From Pseudomonas oryzihabitans (lineage in GTDB: Bacteria > Pseudomonadota > Gammaproteobacteria > Pseudomonadales > Pseudomonadaceae): a DNA stretch of 64,000 bases. The notes beneath the pieces were generated by a model. It was not told the origin of the DNA. It saw nothing but the letters and a program-made list of their open reading frames with translations, and searched no databases. The position numbers were made by a program, and so were the translations under genes. Below, one piece after another: positions 45,593 through 59,196 of this stretch (its first letter is position 1; the number at the start of each line of letters is the position of its first letter). The DNA lies in NCBI RefSeq assembly GCF_007665395.1, contig NZ_VDND01000015.1, positions 1-64,000 on the forward strand, read 5' to 3'.

Positions 45593-46021
45593 CCGGGGTC
45601 TTCACCAGCACCACGTCCCCCTCTTCCTTGCCGATCAGGGCGCGGGCGATGGGCGAACCCACCGACAGCTTGCTCTGCTTGATATCCGCCTCGTCGTCAC
45701 CAACGATCTGGTAGGTCACCGTCTCGTCGGTCTCGGTGTTGGCGATCTCCACGGTGGTGCCGAAGATCACCTTGCCGGTATGCGGCAAGGCGGCCACGTC
45801 GATCACCTGGGCATTCTGCAGCCGGCCTTCGATATCGCGGATGCGCGCCTCGACCATGCCCTGCTGTTCGCGGGCGGCGTGGTATTCGGCGTTTTCCTTG
45901 AGGTCACCCAGTTCACGCGCCTCGGCGATGGCCTGGGTGATCTGCGGGCGCAGCTCGGTCTTGAGGTGCTTGAGTTCCTCTTCCAGGGCGCGGGCGCCCT
46001 GGACGGTCATGGGGTACTTGG

Positions 46022-46025
<4 letters not shown>
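45549..46025 (-). CDS. greA: transcription elongation factor GreA
   Basis: 158-aa factor that rescues backtracked RNA polymerase by stimulating transcript cleavage. It begins MTKYPMTVQGARALEEELKHLK with the coiled coil in the first 75 residues, whose tip acidic residues lie around AEARELGDLKENAEY. The C-terminal FKBP-like domain contains VGSPIARALIGKEEGDVV. The ATG overlaps the carB stop; carA-orf-carB-greA is an operon known from P. aeruginosa. Confidence 0.97.
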
Positions 46026-49243
<3,218 letters not shown>

Positions 49244-49264
49244 GGGCTTCTCGAATGCAGGGAA

Positions 49265-49921
49265 TCAGGTCAGGGTCGCGGTGGCCAACTTCACACCGAA
49301 CCCCACGAACAGGGCGCCGACGCCACCGGTGGCGCTTGCGCTGAGGCGCCGCCGCTGGCGGAACCAGGCCGCCAGGCGAACGCCACAGAAAATCAGGAAC
49401 GACAGGTAGCAGAAGCTGATCGCCTCCAGTACCGCGCCCAACACCAGGAAGGACAGCGCCGGATGGGCGTAACCGGGGTCCACGAACTGGATGAAGAAGG
49501 AGACGAAGAACAGGATCGCCTTCGGGTTCGACAGGCTCAACAGCAGCGCCTTGCGGAACGGCTGGTGAACGTCTTCGCGCAGGGTCGCCTCGGCCTGGCC
49601 CTGGGCCGGGCTGCGCCAGGACTTGAGTCCGCCACGCAACATGCCCCAGCCGAGATAGAACAGGTAGACCGCGCCCAGGTATTTGAGCGCCTGGAAGAAC
49701 AGCGGCTCGGCCTTGAGCAGCGATGCCACCCCCAGGGCCGAGAGCAGCATCAGCACGGCGTCACCGAGGAACACGGCCGAGGCCGCCTGGTAACCGCTGC
49801 GAATGCCGCGCTGGGCGCTGGTGGCGAGCACGAAGAAGGAATTGGGACCGGGCAGCAGGATGACGAACAGGGTCCCGACCACGTAGGTCCAGAAGTCGAT
49901 GACACCCAGATTCGCCAGCAT
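49265..49921 (-). CDS. LysE/RhtB-family amino acid exporter (LeuE-like)
   Basis: 218-aa inner-membrane exporter with six hydrophobic helices and the family motif near the N terminus (LLPGPNSFFVLATSAQRGIRSG split by the first loop). It sits between carA and carB, the 'orf' of the carA-orf-carB-greA operon, and is probably cotranscribed. Its substrate is not known; placement in a carbamoyl-phosphate operon suggests a link with arginine-pathway amino acids, which is inference. Confidence 0.85.
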   Translation of the reverse strand: MLANLGVIDFWTYVVGTLFVILLPGPNSFFVLATSAQRGIRSGYQAASAVFLGDAVLMLLSALGVASLLKAEPLFFQALKYLGAVYLFYLGWGMLRGGLKSWRSPAQGQAEATLREDVHQPFRKALLLSLSNPKAILFFVSFFIQFVDPGYAHPALSFLVLGAVLEAISFCYLSFLIFCGVRLAAWFRQRRRLSASATGGVGALFVGFGVKLATATLT

Positions 49922-49942
49922 GAGCCTTACCCTCCTCCCGTC

Positions 49943-51079
49943 TTAGCGGCGCGCCGCCATGGCCTGGATGAACTTGTCGAACAGCGGCGCCACGTCGTGC
50001 GGGCCGGGGCTCGCCTCGGGGTGACCCTGGAAGCTGAAGGCGACCTTGTCGGTGCGTTCGATGCCCTGCAGGGTGCCGTCGAACAGCGACTTGTGGGTGG
50101 CACGCACGTTGGCCGGCAGGCTGGCCTCGTCCACGGCGAACCCGTGGTTCTGGCTGGTGATCATCACCACGCCGCTATCGAGATCCTGCACCGGATGGTT
50201 GGCGCCGTGGTGACCGTTGGGCATCTTCACCGTCTTAGCGCCGGAAGCCAGGGCCAGCAACTGGTGGCCCAGGCAGATGCCGAACACCGGAATCTCGGTC
50301 TCCAGGACGTCCTGGATCGCCTTGATGGCGTAGTCGCAAGGCTCGGGATCACCCGGGCCGTTGGCCAGGAAGATGCCGTCGGGCTGCAGCGCCAGGGCTT
50401 CGCTGGCCGGGGTCTGGGCCGGCAGCACGGTGATGCGGCAGCCACGGGCCACCAGCATGCGCAGGATGTTCAGCTTGACGCCGTAGTCGAAGGCCACCAC
50501 GTGATAGGGCAGCTGCTCGGCCGGGATCTCGGCGTGGCTGTCGGTCTCCAGCGACCAGACGCTGGAACGCCACTCATAGCGCTGCTTGACGCTGACTTCC
50601 TTGGCCAGGTCCATGCCCTTGAGGCCGGGGAAGGCGCGCGCCAGTTCCAGGGCGCGCTCCTCGGTGGCGTCCGCGCCGGTGAGGATGCAGCCATCCTGGG
50701 CACCCTTCTCGCGGAGGATGCGGGTCAGCCGACGGGTATCGATGCCGGCGATGGCGATGGTGCCGTTTTCCTCGAGGTACTCCGGCAGCGACTGCTTGTT
50801 GCGCCAGTTGCTGGCCAGCAGCGGCAGGTCGCGGATGATCAGCCCGGCAGCCCACACCTGGGCAGCCTCGCCATCCTGCGGCGTGGTACCGGTGTTGCCG
50901 ATGTGCGGATAGGTCAGGGTGACGATCTGCTTGGCATAGGAAGGATCGGTCAGGATTTCCTGGTAGCCGGTCATGGCGGTGTTGAACACCACTTCGCCGA
51001 CCGTATGGCCGTCGGCACCGATGGATTCACCGCGAAAGATGCTGCCATCGGCAAGTGCGAGTATGGCTGGCTTAGTCAA
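49943..51079 (-). CDS. carA: carbamoyl-phosphate synthase small subunit
   Basis: 378-aa glutaminase subunit. The N-terminal CPSase_sm domain contains FNTAMTGYQEILTDPSYAKQIV; the C-terminal class I amidotransferase has catalytic C269 in GICLGHQ and the HPEASPGPHD motif. The start codon is TTG at 51079, supported by GGAGGT four bases upstream. The leader carries a Rho-independent terminator hairpin, so attenuation by pyrimidine or arginine status is plausible. Confidence 0.97.
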   Translation of the reverse strand: MTKPAILALADGSIFRGESIGADGHTVGEVVFNTAMTGYQEILTDPSYAKQIVTLTYPHIGNTGTTPQDGEAAQVWAAGLIIRDLPLLASNWRNKQSLPEYLEENGTIAIAGIDTRRLTRILREKGAQDGCILTGADATEERALELARAFPGLKGMDLAKEVSVKQRYEWRSSVWSLETDSHAEIPAEQLPYHVVAFDYGVKLNILRMLVARGCRITVLPAQTPASEALALQPDGIFLANGPGDPEPCDYAIKAIQDVLETEIPVFGICLGHQLLALASGAKTVKMPNGHHGANHPVQDLDSGVVMITSQNHGFAVDEASLPANVRATHKSLFDGTLQGIERTDKVAFSFQGHPEASPGPHDVAPLFDKFIQAMAARR

Positions 51080-51123
51080 GAAGACCTCCGAAAATCAAGC
51101 CTTGGCGGGCAAACGCAGGGTGC

Positions 51124-51162
51124 AAAAAAACGGGATGACATCTCGAAGAGTCATCCCGTTTT
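51124..51162 (-). terminator. terminator/attenuator in the carA leader
   Basis: On the minus strand a 13-bp stem (including AAAACGGGATGAC) with a 10-nt loop is followed by seven T. It lies downstream of a putative carA promoter and 45 bp before the carA start. It may end dapB transcripts, attenuate carA, or both. Confidence 0.8.
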
Positions 51163-51186
51163 AATGTTGTGATTTCATTCTGCGCT

Positions 51187-51241
51187 AGCTTTTAGTGGAT
51201 ACACTAAAGCTGCATTGTACACGAATTGAGCGCTGCTGGCA
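51187..51241 (-). promoter_or_regulatory. putative carA promoter with initially transcribed dyad
   Basis: On the minus strand there is -10 TACAAT (51214-51219), a 16-nt spacer and a weak -35 TGCCAG (51236-51241). Immediately downstream, an imperfect inverted repeat (AGCTTTTAGTG and CACTAAAGCT, 51187-51211) covers the expected start site and could be an operator or a 5' hairpin. Confidence 0.45.
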
Positions 51242-51255
51242 CCCTCGCGAGCGAA

Positions 51256-52065
51256 TCAGCGCAACTCCAGTACGTCCTGCATGTCATATAGCGCCGGCTG
51301 TTTGTCCTTGAGCCACAGGGCCGCACGCACCGCACCCTTGGCGAAGGTCATGCGACTGGAGGCCTTGTGGGTGATCTCCACCCGCTCGCCTTCGCTGGCG
51401 AACAGCACGGTGTGATCGCCCACCACATCGCCGGCCCGCACGGTGGCGAAGCCGATGGTCTGCCGATCACGGGCACCGGTCTGGCCTTCGCGGCCGTAGA
51501 CAGCCACCTCTTCCAGGTCACGTCCCAGGGCCTGGGCGACGACTTCGCCCATGCGCAGGGCAGTACCCGAGGGCGCATCCACCTTGTGTCGGTGATGCGC
51601 CTCGATGATCTCGATGTCGACCTCGTCGCCCAGCACCCGGGCGGCGGTATCCAACAGCTTGAGGCAGAGATTGACGCCGACGCTGAAATTGGCGGCGAAG
51701 ACGATGGGAATCTCCTTGCTGGCTTCCAGCAGGGTCAGCTTCTGCTCGGCGGTGAAGCCGGTGGTGCCGATGACCATGGCCTTCCGGGCCTTGCGGCAGA
51801 GCGCCAGGTTCTGCAGGGTGACGCTAGGATGGGTGAAGTCGATCAGGACGTCGAAGTCATCCAGCACGCGCGCCAGCTCACCCGACAGCATCACGCCATT
51901 GCGACCGATGCCGGCGAGCTCGCCGGCATCGGCGCCGACCAGGCTGCTTTCCGGCCGATCCACCGCGGCGGTGAGCCCGGCGGCGCCCTGGGTCTGCTGG
52001 ACCGCCTCGATCAGGGTCTTGCCCATGCGCCCCGCGGCGCCCATTACAGCTATACGTCGCATCAT
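51256..52065 (-). CDS. dapB: 4-hydroxy-tetrahydrodipicolinate reductase
   Basis: 269-aa NAD(P)H-dependent reductase of the diaminopimelate/lysine pathway. It has the cofactor motif VMGAAGRMGKTL, the TGFT segment and the catalytic/substrate motif EAHHRHKVDAPSGTA. Two adjacent ATGs (52065 and 52062) are possible. It follows dnaJ by about 50 bp, as in P. aeruginosa. Confidence 0.96.
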   Translation of the reverse strand: MMRRIAVMGAAGRMGKTLIEAVQQTQGAAGLTAAVDRPESSLVGADAGELAGIGRNGVMLSGELARVLDDFDVLIDFTHPSVTLQNLALCRKARKAMVIGTTGFTAEQKLTLLEASKEIPIVFAANFSVGVNLCLKLLDTAARVLGDEVDIEIIEAHHRHKVDAPSGTALRMGEVVAQALGRDLEEVAVYGREGQTGARDRQTIGFATVRAGDVVGDHTVLFASEGERVEITHKASSRMTFAKGAVRAALWLKDKQPALYDMQDVLELR

Positions 52066-52116
52066 CAGCTCCAGGCTGCTGGCCGAGCGCCGCCTCGCGA
52101 CGGCGCCCCTACCGGG

Positions 52117-53250
52117 TTAGAGGTCGTCGAAGAAGCGCTTCATGCCGTCGAACCAGCCACTGGCTCGGGGCGAATGGGAGCTGTCGCTCTGCAGGGTGTT
52201 GCGGAATTCCTCGAGCAGCTCGCGCTGGCGCCGGCTCAGGTTGACCGGGGTTTCCACCACCACCTTGCACATCAGGTCGCCGGCGCCACCGCCACGCACG
52301 GGCGTCACGCCCTTGCCGCGCAGGCGGAACATCTTGCCGGTCTGGGTGCCCTCGGGAATCTTCAGCTTGACCCGGCCATCCAGGGTCGGCACTTCCAGTT
52401 CGCCACCCAGGGCGGCGTCGGTGAAGTTGATCGGCACCTCGCAATAGAGATGCTTGCCGTCGCGCTGGAAGATCGAGTGCTCGCGCACATTGACCACGAC
52501 ATAGAGGTCGCCGCTGGGGCCACCCAAGGTCCCCGCCTCGCCTTCGCCGGTCAGGCGGATGCGGTCGCCGGTGTCGACGCCCGCGGGCACCTTGACCGAT
52601 AGGGTCTTCTGCTCTTCCACGCGCCCCTGGCCATGACAGGCGTTGCAGGGTTCGGGGATGATCTTGCCGCTACCGTGGCAGCGTGGGCAGGTCTGCTGCA
52701 CCGAGAAGAAGCCCTGCTGCATGCGCACCTGGCCGATGCCACCGCAGGTGGGGCAGGTGGACGCCGAGGTACCCGGCTTGGCGCCATTGCCGTCGCAGAC
52801 CTTGCACTCGACCAGTGTCGGCACGCGAATGGTGACCGTGGTCCCGCGCACCGCCTCTTCCAGGTCCAGGTCCAGGGTGTAGCGCAGGTCGGCGCCGCGC
52901 TGCGGACCGCCCCGGCCACCGGCGCCACCGCGCCCACCGAAGAAGTCGCTGAAGACGTCGCCGAAGATGTCCGAGAAGCTCGCGCCACCGGCCGCACCGC
53001 CGAAACCGCCGCCGCCCATGCTCGGATCGACGCCAGCATGGCCGTACTGGTCGTAGGCCGAGCGCTTGCCCGCATCGGACAGCACTTCGTAGGCCTCGGC
53101 GGCCTCCTTGAACTGCTCTTCGGCAGCCGCGTCCCCCGGATTGCGATCCGGGTGGTATTTCATCGCCAGGCGTCGGTAGGCCTTCTTGAGCTCGGCTTCA
53201 CTGGCGCCGCGCTCGACCCCGAGCACCTCATAGTAATCACGTTTGGCCAT
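52117..53250 (-). CDS. dnaJ: chaperone protein DnaJ
   Basis: 377-aa type I J-protein that activates DnaK. The J domain has the HPD motif (KYHPDRNPGD), followed by a Gly/Phe-rich linker (GGGGFGGAAGG). Four CxxCxGxG zinc repeats run over about 145-215, and then the C-terminal substrate-binding domains. It is separated from dnaK by 112 bp with two hairpins. Confidence 0.98.
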   Translation of the reverse strand: MAKRDYYEVLGVERGASEAELKKAYRRLAMKYHPDRNPGDAAAEEQFKEAAEAYEVLSDAGKRSAYDQYGHAGVDPSMGGGGFGGAAGGASFSDIFGDVFSDFFGGRGGAGGRGGPQRGADLRYTLDLDLEEAVRGTTVTIRVPTLVECKVCDGNGAKPGTSASTCPTCGGIGQVRMQQGFFSVQQTCPRCHGSGKIIPEPCNACHGQGRVEEQKTLSVKVPAGVDTGDRIRLTGEGEAGTLGGPSGDLYVVVNVREHSIFQRDGKHLYCEVPINFTDAALGGELEVPTLDGRVKLKIPEGTQTGKMFRLRGKGVTPVRGGGAGDLMCKVVVETPVNLSRRQRELLEEFRNTLQSDSSHSPRASGWFDGMKRFFDDL

Positions 53251-53293
53251 AGACTTTCTGCACCTTAAATTTTCTCACCCTCCAGACACGCCA

Positions 53294-53342
53294 ACGCGGG
53301 AGCAGGCTCCCGCGTGGCGGATCCGACGGGCCGCAGCCCGTC
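53294..53342 (-). promoter_or_regulatory. two tandem hairpins between dnaK and dnaJ
   Basis: ACGCGGGAGC/GCTCCCGCGT (53294-53315) and GACGGGC/GCCCGTC (53325-53342) are perfect stems. Neither has a U-run, so they are likelier to protect the dnaK message or reduce dnaJ expression than to terminate fully. Confidence 0.6.
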
Positions 53343-53362
53343 AGGTGCGGTAAGCACGCGGC

Positions 53363-55291
<1,929 letters not shown>

Positions 55292-55384
55292 GTAGTCTTC
55301 TCCAGAAATCTCAGATTCCGCGCGGCCCGCTCAGGGGGCCTTTGATGTTCGCTTGCCTACCAGATGGGGCCGAGCGAAAGAATT

Positions 55385-55951
55385 TCAAGCCTTTTCGTCG
55401 ATGCTCGGCTGCTGCGCTGCAGGGGCCTTGCTGACTACCACCATCGCCGGCCGCAGCAGGCGACCATTGAGGAGATAGCCCTTTTGAAACACCTTGAGCA
55501 CGCTGCCCGGCTCGGCAGTGGCGCTCTCCTCCATGGCCATGGCCTGGTGGTGTTCGGGATTGAAGGGCGCGCCGTGGGGATCGACGGCTTCGACCTGATA
55601 GCGCTTGAGGGTGTCCTGCAGCATCTTCAGGGTCAGTTCCATGCCTTCGCGCATGGGCTTGAGCGTTTCGTCCGTAGCATTGGACAGCTCCAGGCCGCGC
55701 TCCAGGCTGTCGAGCACCGGCAGCAGATCGCCGGCGAATTTTTCCAGGGCGAACTTGTGCGCCTTCTCCACGTCCTGCTCGGCGCGGCGACGCACGTTCT
55801 GCAGTTCGGCGACACTGCGCAGCGACTGGTCCTGGGCAGCGGCGAGTTGCTCTTCGAGCGTAGCGACGCGGGCAGCGAGATCCTCGTGCTGGACGTCGCC
55901 CTGGGCCGCGGCCTCGTGCTCGGGAGTCTGGGAGTTCTGTTCGTCGGCCAT
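55385..55951 (-). CDS. grpE: nucleotide exchange factor GrpE
   Basis: 188-aa thermosensing exchange factor for DnaK. An N-terminal acidic region and long coiled coil (about 25-95) contain the AELQNVRRRAEQDVEKAHKF family motif, followed by the beta domain with NPEHHQAMAM and VFQKGYLLNGRLLRPAMV. It is the first gene of grpE-dnaK-dnaJ, preceded by a consensus sigma32 promoter. Confidence 0.97.
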   Translation of the reverse strand: MADEQNSQTPEHEAAAQGDVQHEDLAARVATLEEQLAAAQDQSLRSVAELQNVRRRAEQDVEKAHKFALEKFAGDLLPVLDSLERGLELSNATDETLKPMREGMELTLKMLQDTLKRYQVEAVDPHGAPFNPEHHQAMAMEESATAEPGSVLKVFQKGYLLNGRLLRPAMVVVSKAPAAQQPSIDEKA

Positions 55952-56018
55952 GGAGTCCTCCTGTGATAATGCCGGTGGGCGTGCCCTCTAATGGACATCG
56001 CCTTGATCGATGGCGCCT

Positions 56019-56046
56019 ATATGGGGCCGCCGGCCGGCGCTTCAAG
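56019..56046 (-). promoter_or_regulatory. sigma32 heat-shock promoter for grpE-dnaK-dnaJ
   Basis: On the minus strand CTTGAA (56041-56046), a 14-nt spacer and CCCCATAT (56019-56026) match the RpoH consensus almost perfectly. The distance to the grpE ATG is about 65 bp. Confidence 0.88.
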
Positions 56047-56077
56047 AGCTGTATGGATTGCCAGTGTCCGAACGGCA

Positions 56078-56093
56078 CTGTATAAACAACCAG
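56078..56093 (+). promoter_or_regulatory. LexA (SOS) box upstream of recN
   Basis: CTG-N10-CAG with the AT-rich centre TATAAACAAC fits the gammaproteobacterial LexA consensus. It ends 23 bp before the recN ATG, where repression is expected. Confidence 0.8.
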
Positions 56094-56116
56094 AAACCGC
56101 CTTCGGAGATCGTCGC

Positions 56117-57784
56117 ATGCTGGTGCATCTGTCCGTCCGCAATTACGCCATCGTCGAACACCTCGACCTCGACCTCGAGCGCGGCATGACCGTGATCACC
56201 GGCGAAACCGGCGCCGGCAAGTCCATCATGCTCGACGCCCTCGGCCTTACCCTGGGCGACCGCGCCGACAGCGACGCGGTCCGGCCTGGCGCCGACAAGG
56301 CCGATGTCCTGGCCAGCTTCGACACCACCGACATCCCCGAGGCCCGCCAGTGGCTCGCCGAGCGCGACCTGGAGCAGGACGGTCCCTGCCTGCTGCGCCG
56401 GGTCATCACCCGCGAGGGTCGCTCGCGCGGCTACATCAATGGCTCGCCCTGCCCGCTGGCCGACCTCAAGACCCTGGGTGGCCTGCTGATCGATATCCAC
56501 AGCCAGCACGAACACCAGTCACTGCTGGGGCTCGATACCCATCGCCGGCTGCTGGACGAGTATGCCGGCGCGGGTGAGCTGGTCCGCCAAGTCCAGCTCG
56601 CCGCCCAGCGCTGGCGCCAGGTGCGCCAGACGCTGGAGCGGCTGACGCGCAATGGCGACGAACAACGTGCCCGCCACCAGCTGCTCAGCTACCAGCTCGA
56701 GGAACTCGACAACCTCGCCCTGGCCGAGGGCGAGTTGCAGGCCCTGGAGCAGGAGCAGAGCGACCTGGCGAGTGCCGAGCACATCCTGCTGGCCTGCCGC
56801 CAGGCCATGGATCTCTGTACCGAAAACGAGCAGGGCAATGCGCTGTCCGCGCTCAATGCCAGCGTGGCCCGCCTGACCGCCTTCGAGCGGCCGCCGGCGC
56901 AGATCGAGGAAGCCAGCAACCTGCTCGCCTCCGCCCAGATCCAGATCGAGGAGGCGATGAATGAACTCAATCGCTTCGTCGATCATTTCGAAGCCGACCC
57001 GGAGCGCCAGCAGGCGGTGCAGGAGCGCCTGGACAGCGTCTATAGCCTTGCCCGCAAGCACCGGGTCCAGCCCGAGGCCCTGCTGGAGCTGCACGAGCAG
57101 CTACGCACCGAACTGCAATCGCTGGACGCCGACGACGTCGCCCTGGAGCGCCTGCAGGAAGAACTGGCTGCCTTCGAGCGTCACTATCAGGAAAAGGCCA
57201 GCGAACTGAGTCGTCTGCGTGAACAGCGGGCACCGGAACTCGCGGCGGCGGTGGAGACGGAAATGCAGCGTCTGGGCATGCCGGGCGGCCGCTTCAGCAT
57301 CACCCTCACGCCAGGCAGCACCGGCGAACCCCAGCCGCTGGGCAACGAAGGCGTCGAATTCCGCGTCAGCGCCAACCCCGGCCAGCCGCTACGCCCATTG
57401 GCCAAGGTGGCATCCGGCGGCGAGCTGTCGCGCATCAGCCTGGCCATCCAGGTCATCACGGCCCAGACCTCGCGCACCCCGACGCTGGTCTTCGACGAGG
57501 TGGATGTCGGTATCGGCGGCCCGACTGCCGAGGTGGTCGGCCAGTTGCTACGGCAATTGGGCGAGCGCGGCCAGGTACTCACGGTGACCCACCTGCCCCA
57601 GGTGGCGGCCCAGGGTCACCAACACCTGTTCGTGCACAAGGAACGCGGCACCGACGAGACCCGCACCGCGGTAGCCAAGCTGGACCGTGCACGGCGCGTG
57701 GAAGAGGTGGCGCGCATGTTGGGCGGCGTCGACCTGACCCGTGAATCCCTGGCCCACGCTCGCAAGCTGGTGGTCAGCCGCTAG
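56117..57784 (+). CDS. recN: DNA repair protein RecN
   Basis: 555-aa SMC-like ATPase for double-strand-break repair. Walker A is GETGAGKS near the N terminus after MLVHLSVRNYAIVEHLDLDL, two coiled-coil stretches lie in the middle, and the C-terminal part has ASGGELSRISLA, the Walker B TLVFDEVDVGIGG and VTHLPQVAAQGHQH. The ATG at 56117 is preferred over an upstream frame extension that would run through the LexA box. Divergent from grpE. Confidence 0.96.
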   Translation: MLVHLSVRNYAIVEHLDLDLERGMTVITGETGAGKSIMLDALGLTLGDRADSDAVRPGADKADVLASFDTTDIPEARQWLAERDLEQDGPCLLRRVITREGRSRGYINGSPCPLADLKTLGGLLIDIHSQHEHQSLLGLDTHRRLLDEYAGAGELVRQVQLAAQRWRQVRQTLERLTRNGDEQRARHQLLSYQLEELDNLALAEGELQALEQEQSDLASAEHILLACRQAMDLCTENEQGNALSALNASVARLTAFERPPAQIEEASNLLASAQIQIEEAMNELNRFVDHFEADPERQQAVQERLDSVYSLARKHRVQPEALLELHEQLRTELQSLDADDVALERLQEELAAFERHYQEKASELSRLREQRAPELAAAVETEMQRLGMPGGRFSITLTPGSTGEPQPLGNEGVEFRVSANPGQPLRPLAKVASGGELSRISLAIQVITAQTSRTPTLVFDEVDVGIGGPTAEVVGQLLRQLGERGQVLTVTHLPQVAAQGHQHLFVHKERGTDETRTAVAKLDRARRVEEVARMLGGVDLTRESLAHARKLVVSR

Positions 57785-57800
57785 ACGCAGGCAGCCACCA

Positions 57801-57840
57801 GACATGAAAAAGGCGACCCCGTGGTCGCCTTTTTCATGTC
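57801..57840. terminator. bidirectional terminator between recN and fur
   Basis: An 18-bp perfect stem (GACATGAAAAAGGCGACC and its complement) with a 4-nt loop includes A- and T-runs on both sides. It serves the convergent recN and fur genes. Confidence 0.9.
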
Positions 57841-57847
57841 TGGGTCT

Positions 57848-58252
57848 TCACTTGCGCTGGCGGATGTACAGCACCAGATTGTGATCGACCAGTTCGAATC
57901 CATGCTCTTCGACGATCTCGCGCTGGCGCTTTTCGATGGATGCATCGGTGAACTCGATGACTTCGCCGGTATCCACATCCACCATGTGATCGTGGTGCCC
58001 GGTATCAGCCAGCTCGAACACGGCATGGCCGCCATCGAAGTTGTGGCGCACCACCAGACCAGCCGCCTCGAATTGGGTGAGGACCCGGTAGACCGTCGCC
58101 AGGCCCACGTCTTCGCCCGCTTCCATCAACGCCTTGTAGACGTCTTCGGCGCTCATGTGGCGCTGCTCGGTGGTGTCCAGCATCTGCAATATCTTGACGC
58201 GCGGCAGGGTCACTTTCAGACCCGCTTTGCGGAGTTCGTTGTTCTCTACCAT
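57848..58252 (-). CDS. fur: ferric uptake regulator Fur
   Basis: 134-aa Fe(II)-dependent repressor of iron uptake, the usual length in Pseudomonas. It begins MVENNELRKAGLKVTLPRVKIL, with the winged helix (SAEDVYKALMEAGEDVGLATVYR) and the metal-binding HHDHMVDVDTGEVIEF segment. As in P. aeruginosa it lacks the CxxC pair of the enteric protein. It is divergent from bamE with 94 bp between starts. Confidence 0.97.
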   Translation of the reverse strand: MVENNELRKAGLKVTLPRVKILQMLDTTEQRHMSAEDVYKALMEAGEDVGLATVYRVLTQFEAAGLVVRHNFDGGHAVFELADTGHHDHMVDVDTGEVIEFTDASIEKRQREIVEEHGFELVDHNLVLYIRQRK

Positions 58253-58346
58253 GCTCTTTCTCGGTGCCGAGTGCTTTCGCAGCCCTCGGGAATACGGGTA
58301 TGATCGGTGCTTCGTTGCCCAGCAAGATAGTGGAAGTCTCCCACCG

Positions 58347-58883
58347 ATGCAAAACCTCAAGCAAACGCTGACCGGGCTCTCTCTGATGGGCCTAGCCATG
58401 CTCGCCGGCTGCTCTCTGCCGGGGGTTTACAAGATCGACATCCAGCAGGGCAACGTCGTCACCCAGGATATGATAGACCAGTTGCGCCCCGGAATGACCC
58501 GGCAACAAGTCCGGTTTATCATGGGTACGCCGCTGATCCAAGACACCTTCCATCCTGATCGCTGGGACTACCTGTACAGCCTGCAGGCTGCCGGTGGCCA
58601 GCGGAAGCAAGAGCGTGTCAGCCTGGTCTTCAACGGCAACAACCAGCTGAGCGGCCTGGCCGGCGACTTCATGCCCGGCACCAGTCGCGAACAGCAGATC
58701 ATGGGTAGCGACAGCGGCAACAGCGTGGATACCACCGCTCCTGTCCAGCCTTCGGCCCCTGCCGCAGCTCCGGAGACCCCGGCGGTTCCCGGCTCGACCG
58801 AAGACAACATCCAGAAAGAGATCGACAGCGCCCGTCCTGCCGCCGTGCCGACGCCCGAGCGCATCCGTACCGACGGACAGTGA
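58347..58883 (+). CDS. bamE: outer membrane assembly lipoprotein BamE (OmlA)
   Basis: 178-aa lipoprotein of the BAM complex. A signal peptide ends in the lipobox LAGC (cysteine near residue 22), followed by the SmpA/OmlA domain with KIDIQQGNVVTQDMIDQL, LRPGMTRQQVRFIMGTPL and WDYLY. A Pro/Ala-rich C-terminal tail of about 60 residues is longer than in enterics but usual for Pseudomonas. Divergent from fur, as described for P. aeruginosa omlA-fur. Confidence 0.95.
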   Translation: MQNLKQTLTGLSLMGLAMLAGCSLPGVYKIDIQQGNVVTQDMIDQLRPGMTRQQVRFIMGTPLIQDTFHPDRWDYLYSLQAAGGQRKQERVSLVFNGNNQLSGLAGDFMPGTSREQQIMGSDSGNSVDTTAPVQPSAPAAAPETPAVPGSTEDNIQKEIDSARPAAVPTPERIRTDGQ

Positions 58884-58890
58884 TCCTCCG

Positions 58891-59196
58891 CTAGCGGCCA
58901 GCCTTGGCCCTGGCCTGGTCGGCGCGCCGCTTGCGACTCTCCTTGGGGTCTGCGAGCAGCGGCCGATAGATCTCCACGCGATCTCCCTCCATCAGCCGGG
59001 ACTCCCCTGGCTTGGCGATCAGCTTGCCGAAGATACCGACCCGGTAGCCTTCACGCTCCGCGGGCTCCAGCTGCTCGAGCAGACCTGAAGCCAGTACCGC
59101 CTGCTCTACGGTGGCACCCTCTTCCAGCTGCAGACTCAACAGCCACTGGCGCTCCGGCAACGCCAGAGCCACCTCGATGGCGAGCCGCTCAGCCAT
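58891..59196 (-). CDS. rnfH: RnfH-family ubiquitin-like protein
   Basis: 101-aa small beta-grasp protein (UPF0125) of unclear role, often paired with ratA. It has IEVALALPERQWLLSLQLEEGATVEQAV and the conserved VGIFGKLIAKPGESRLMEGDRVEIYRPL. The ATG at 59196 overlaps the ratA stop by 8 bp. The C-terminal tail is basic. Confidence 0.9.
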   Translation of the reverse strand: MAERLAIEVALALPERQWLLSLQLEEGATVEQAVLASGLLEQLEPAEREGYRVGIFGKLIAKPGESRLMEGDRVEIYRPLLADPKESRKRRADQARAKAGR

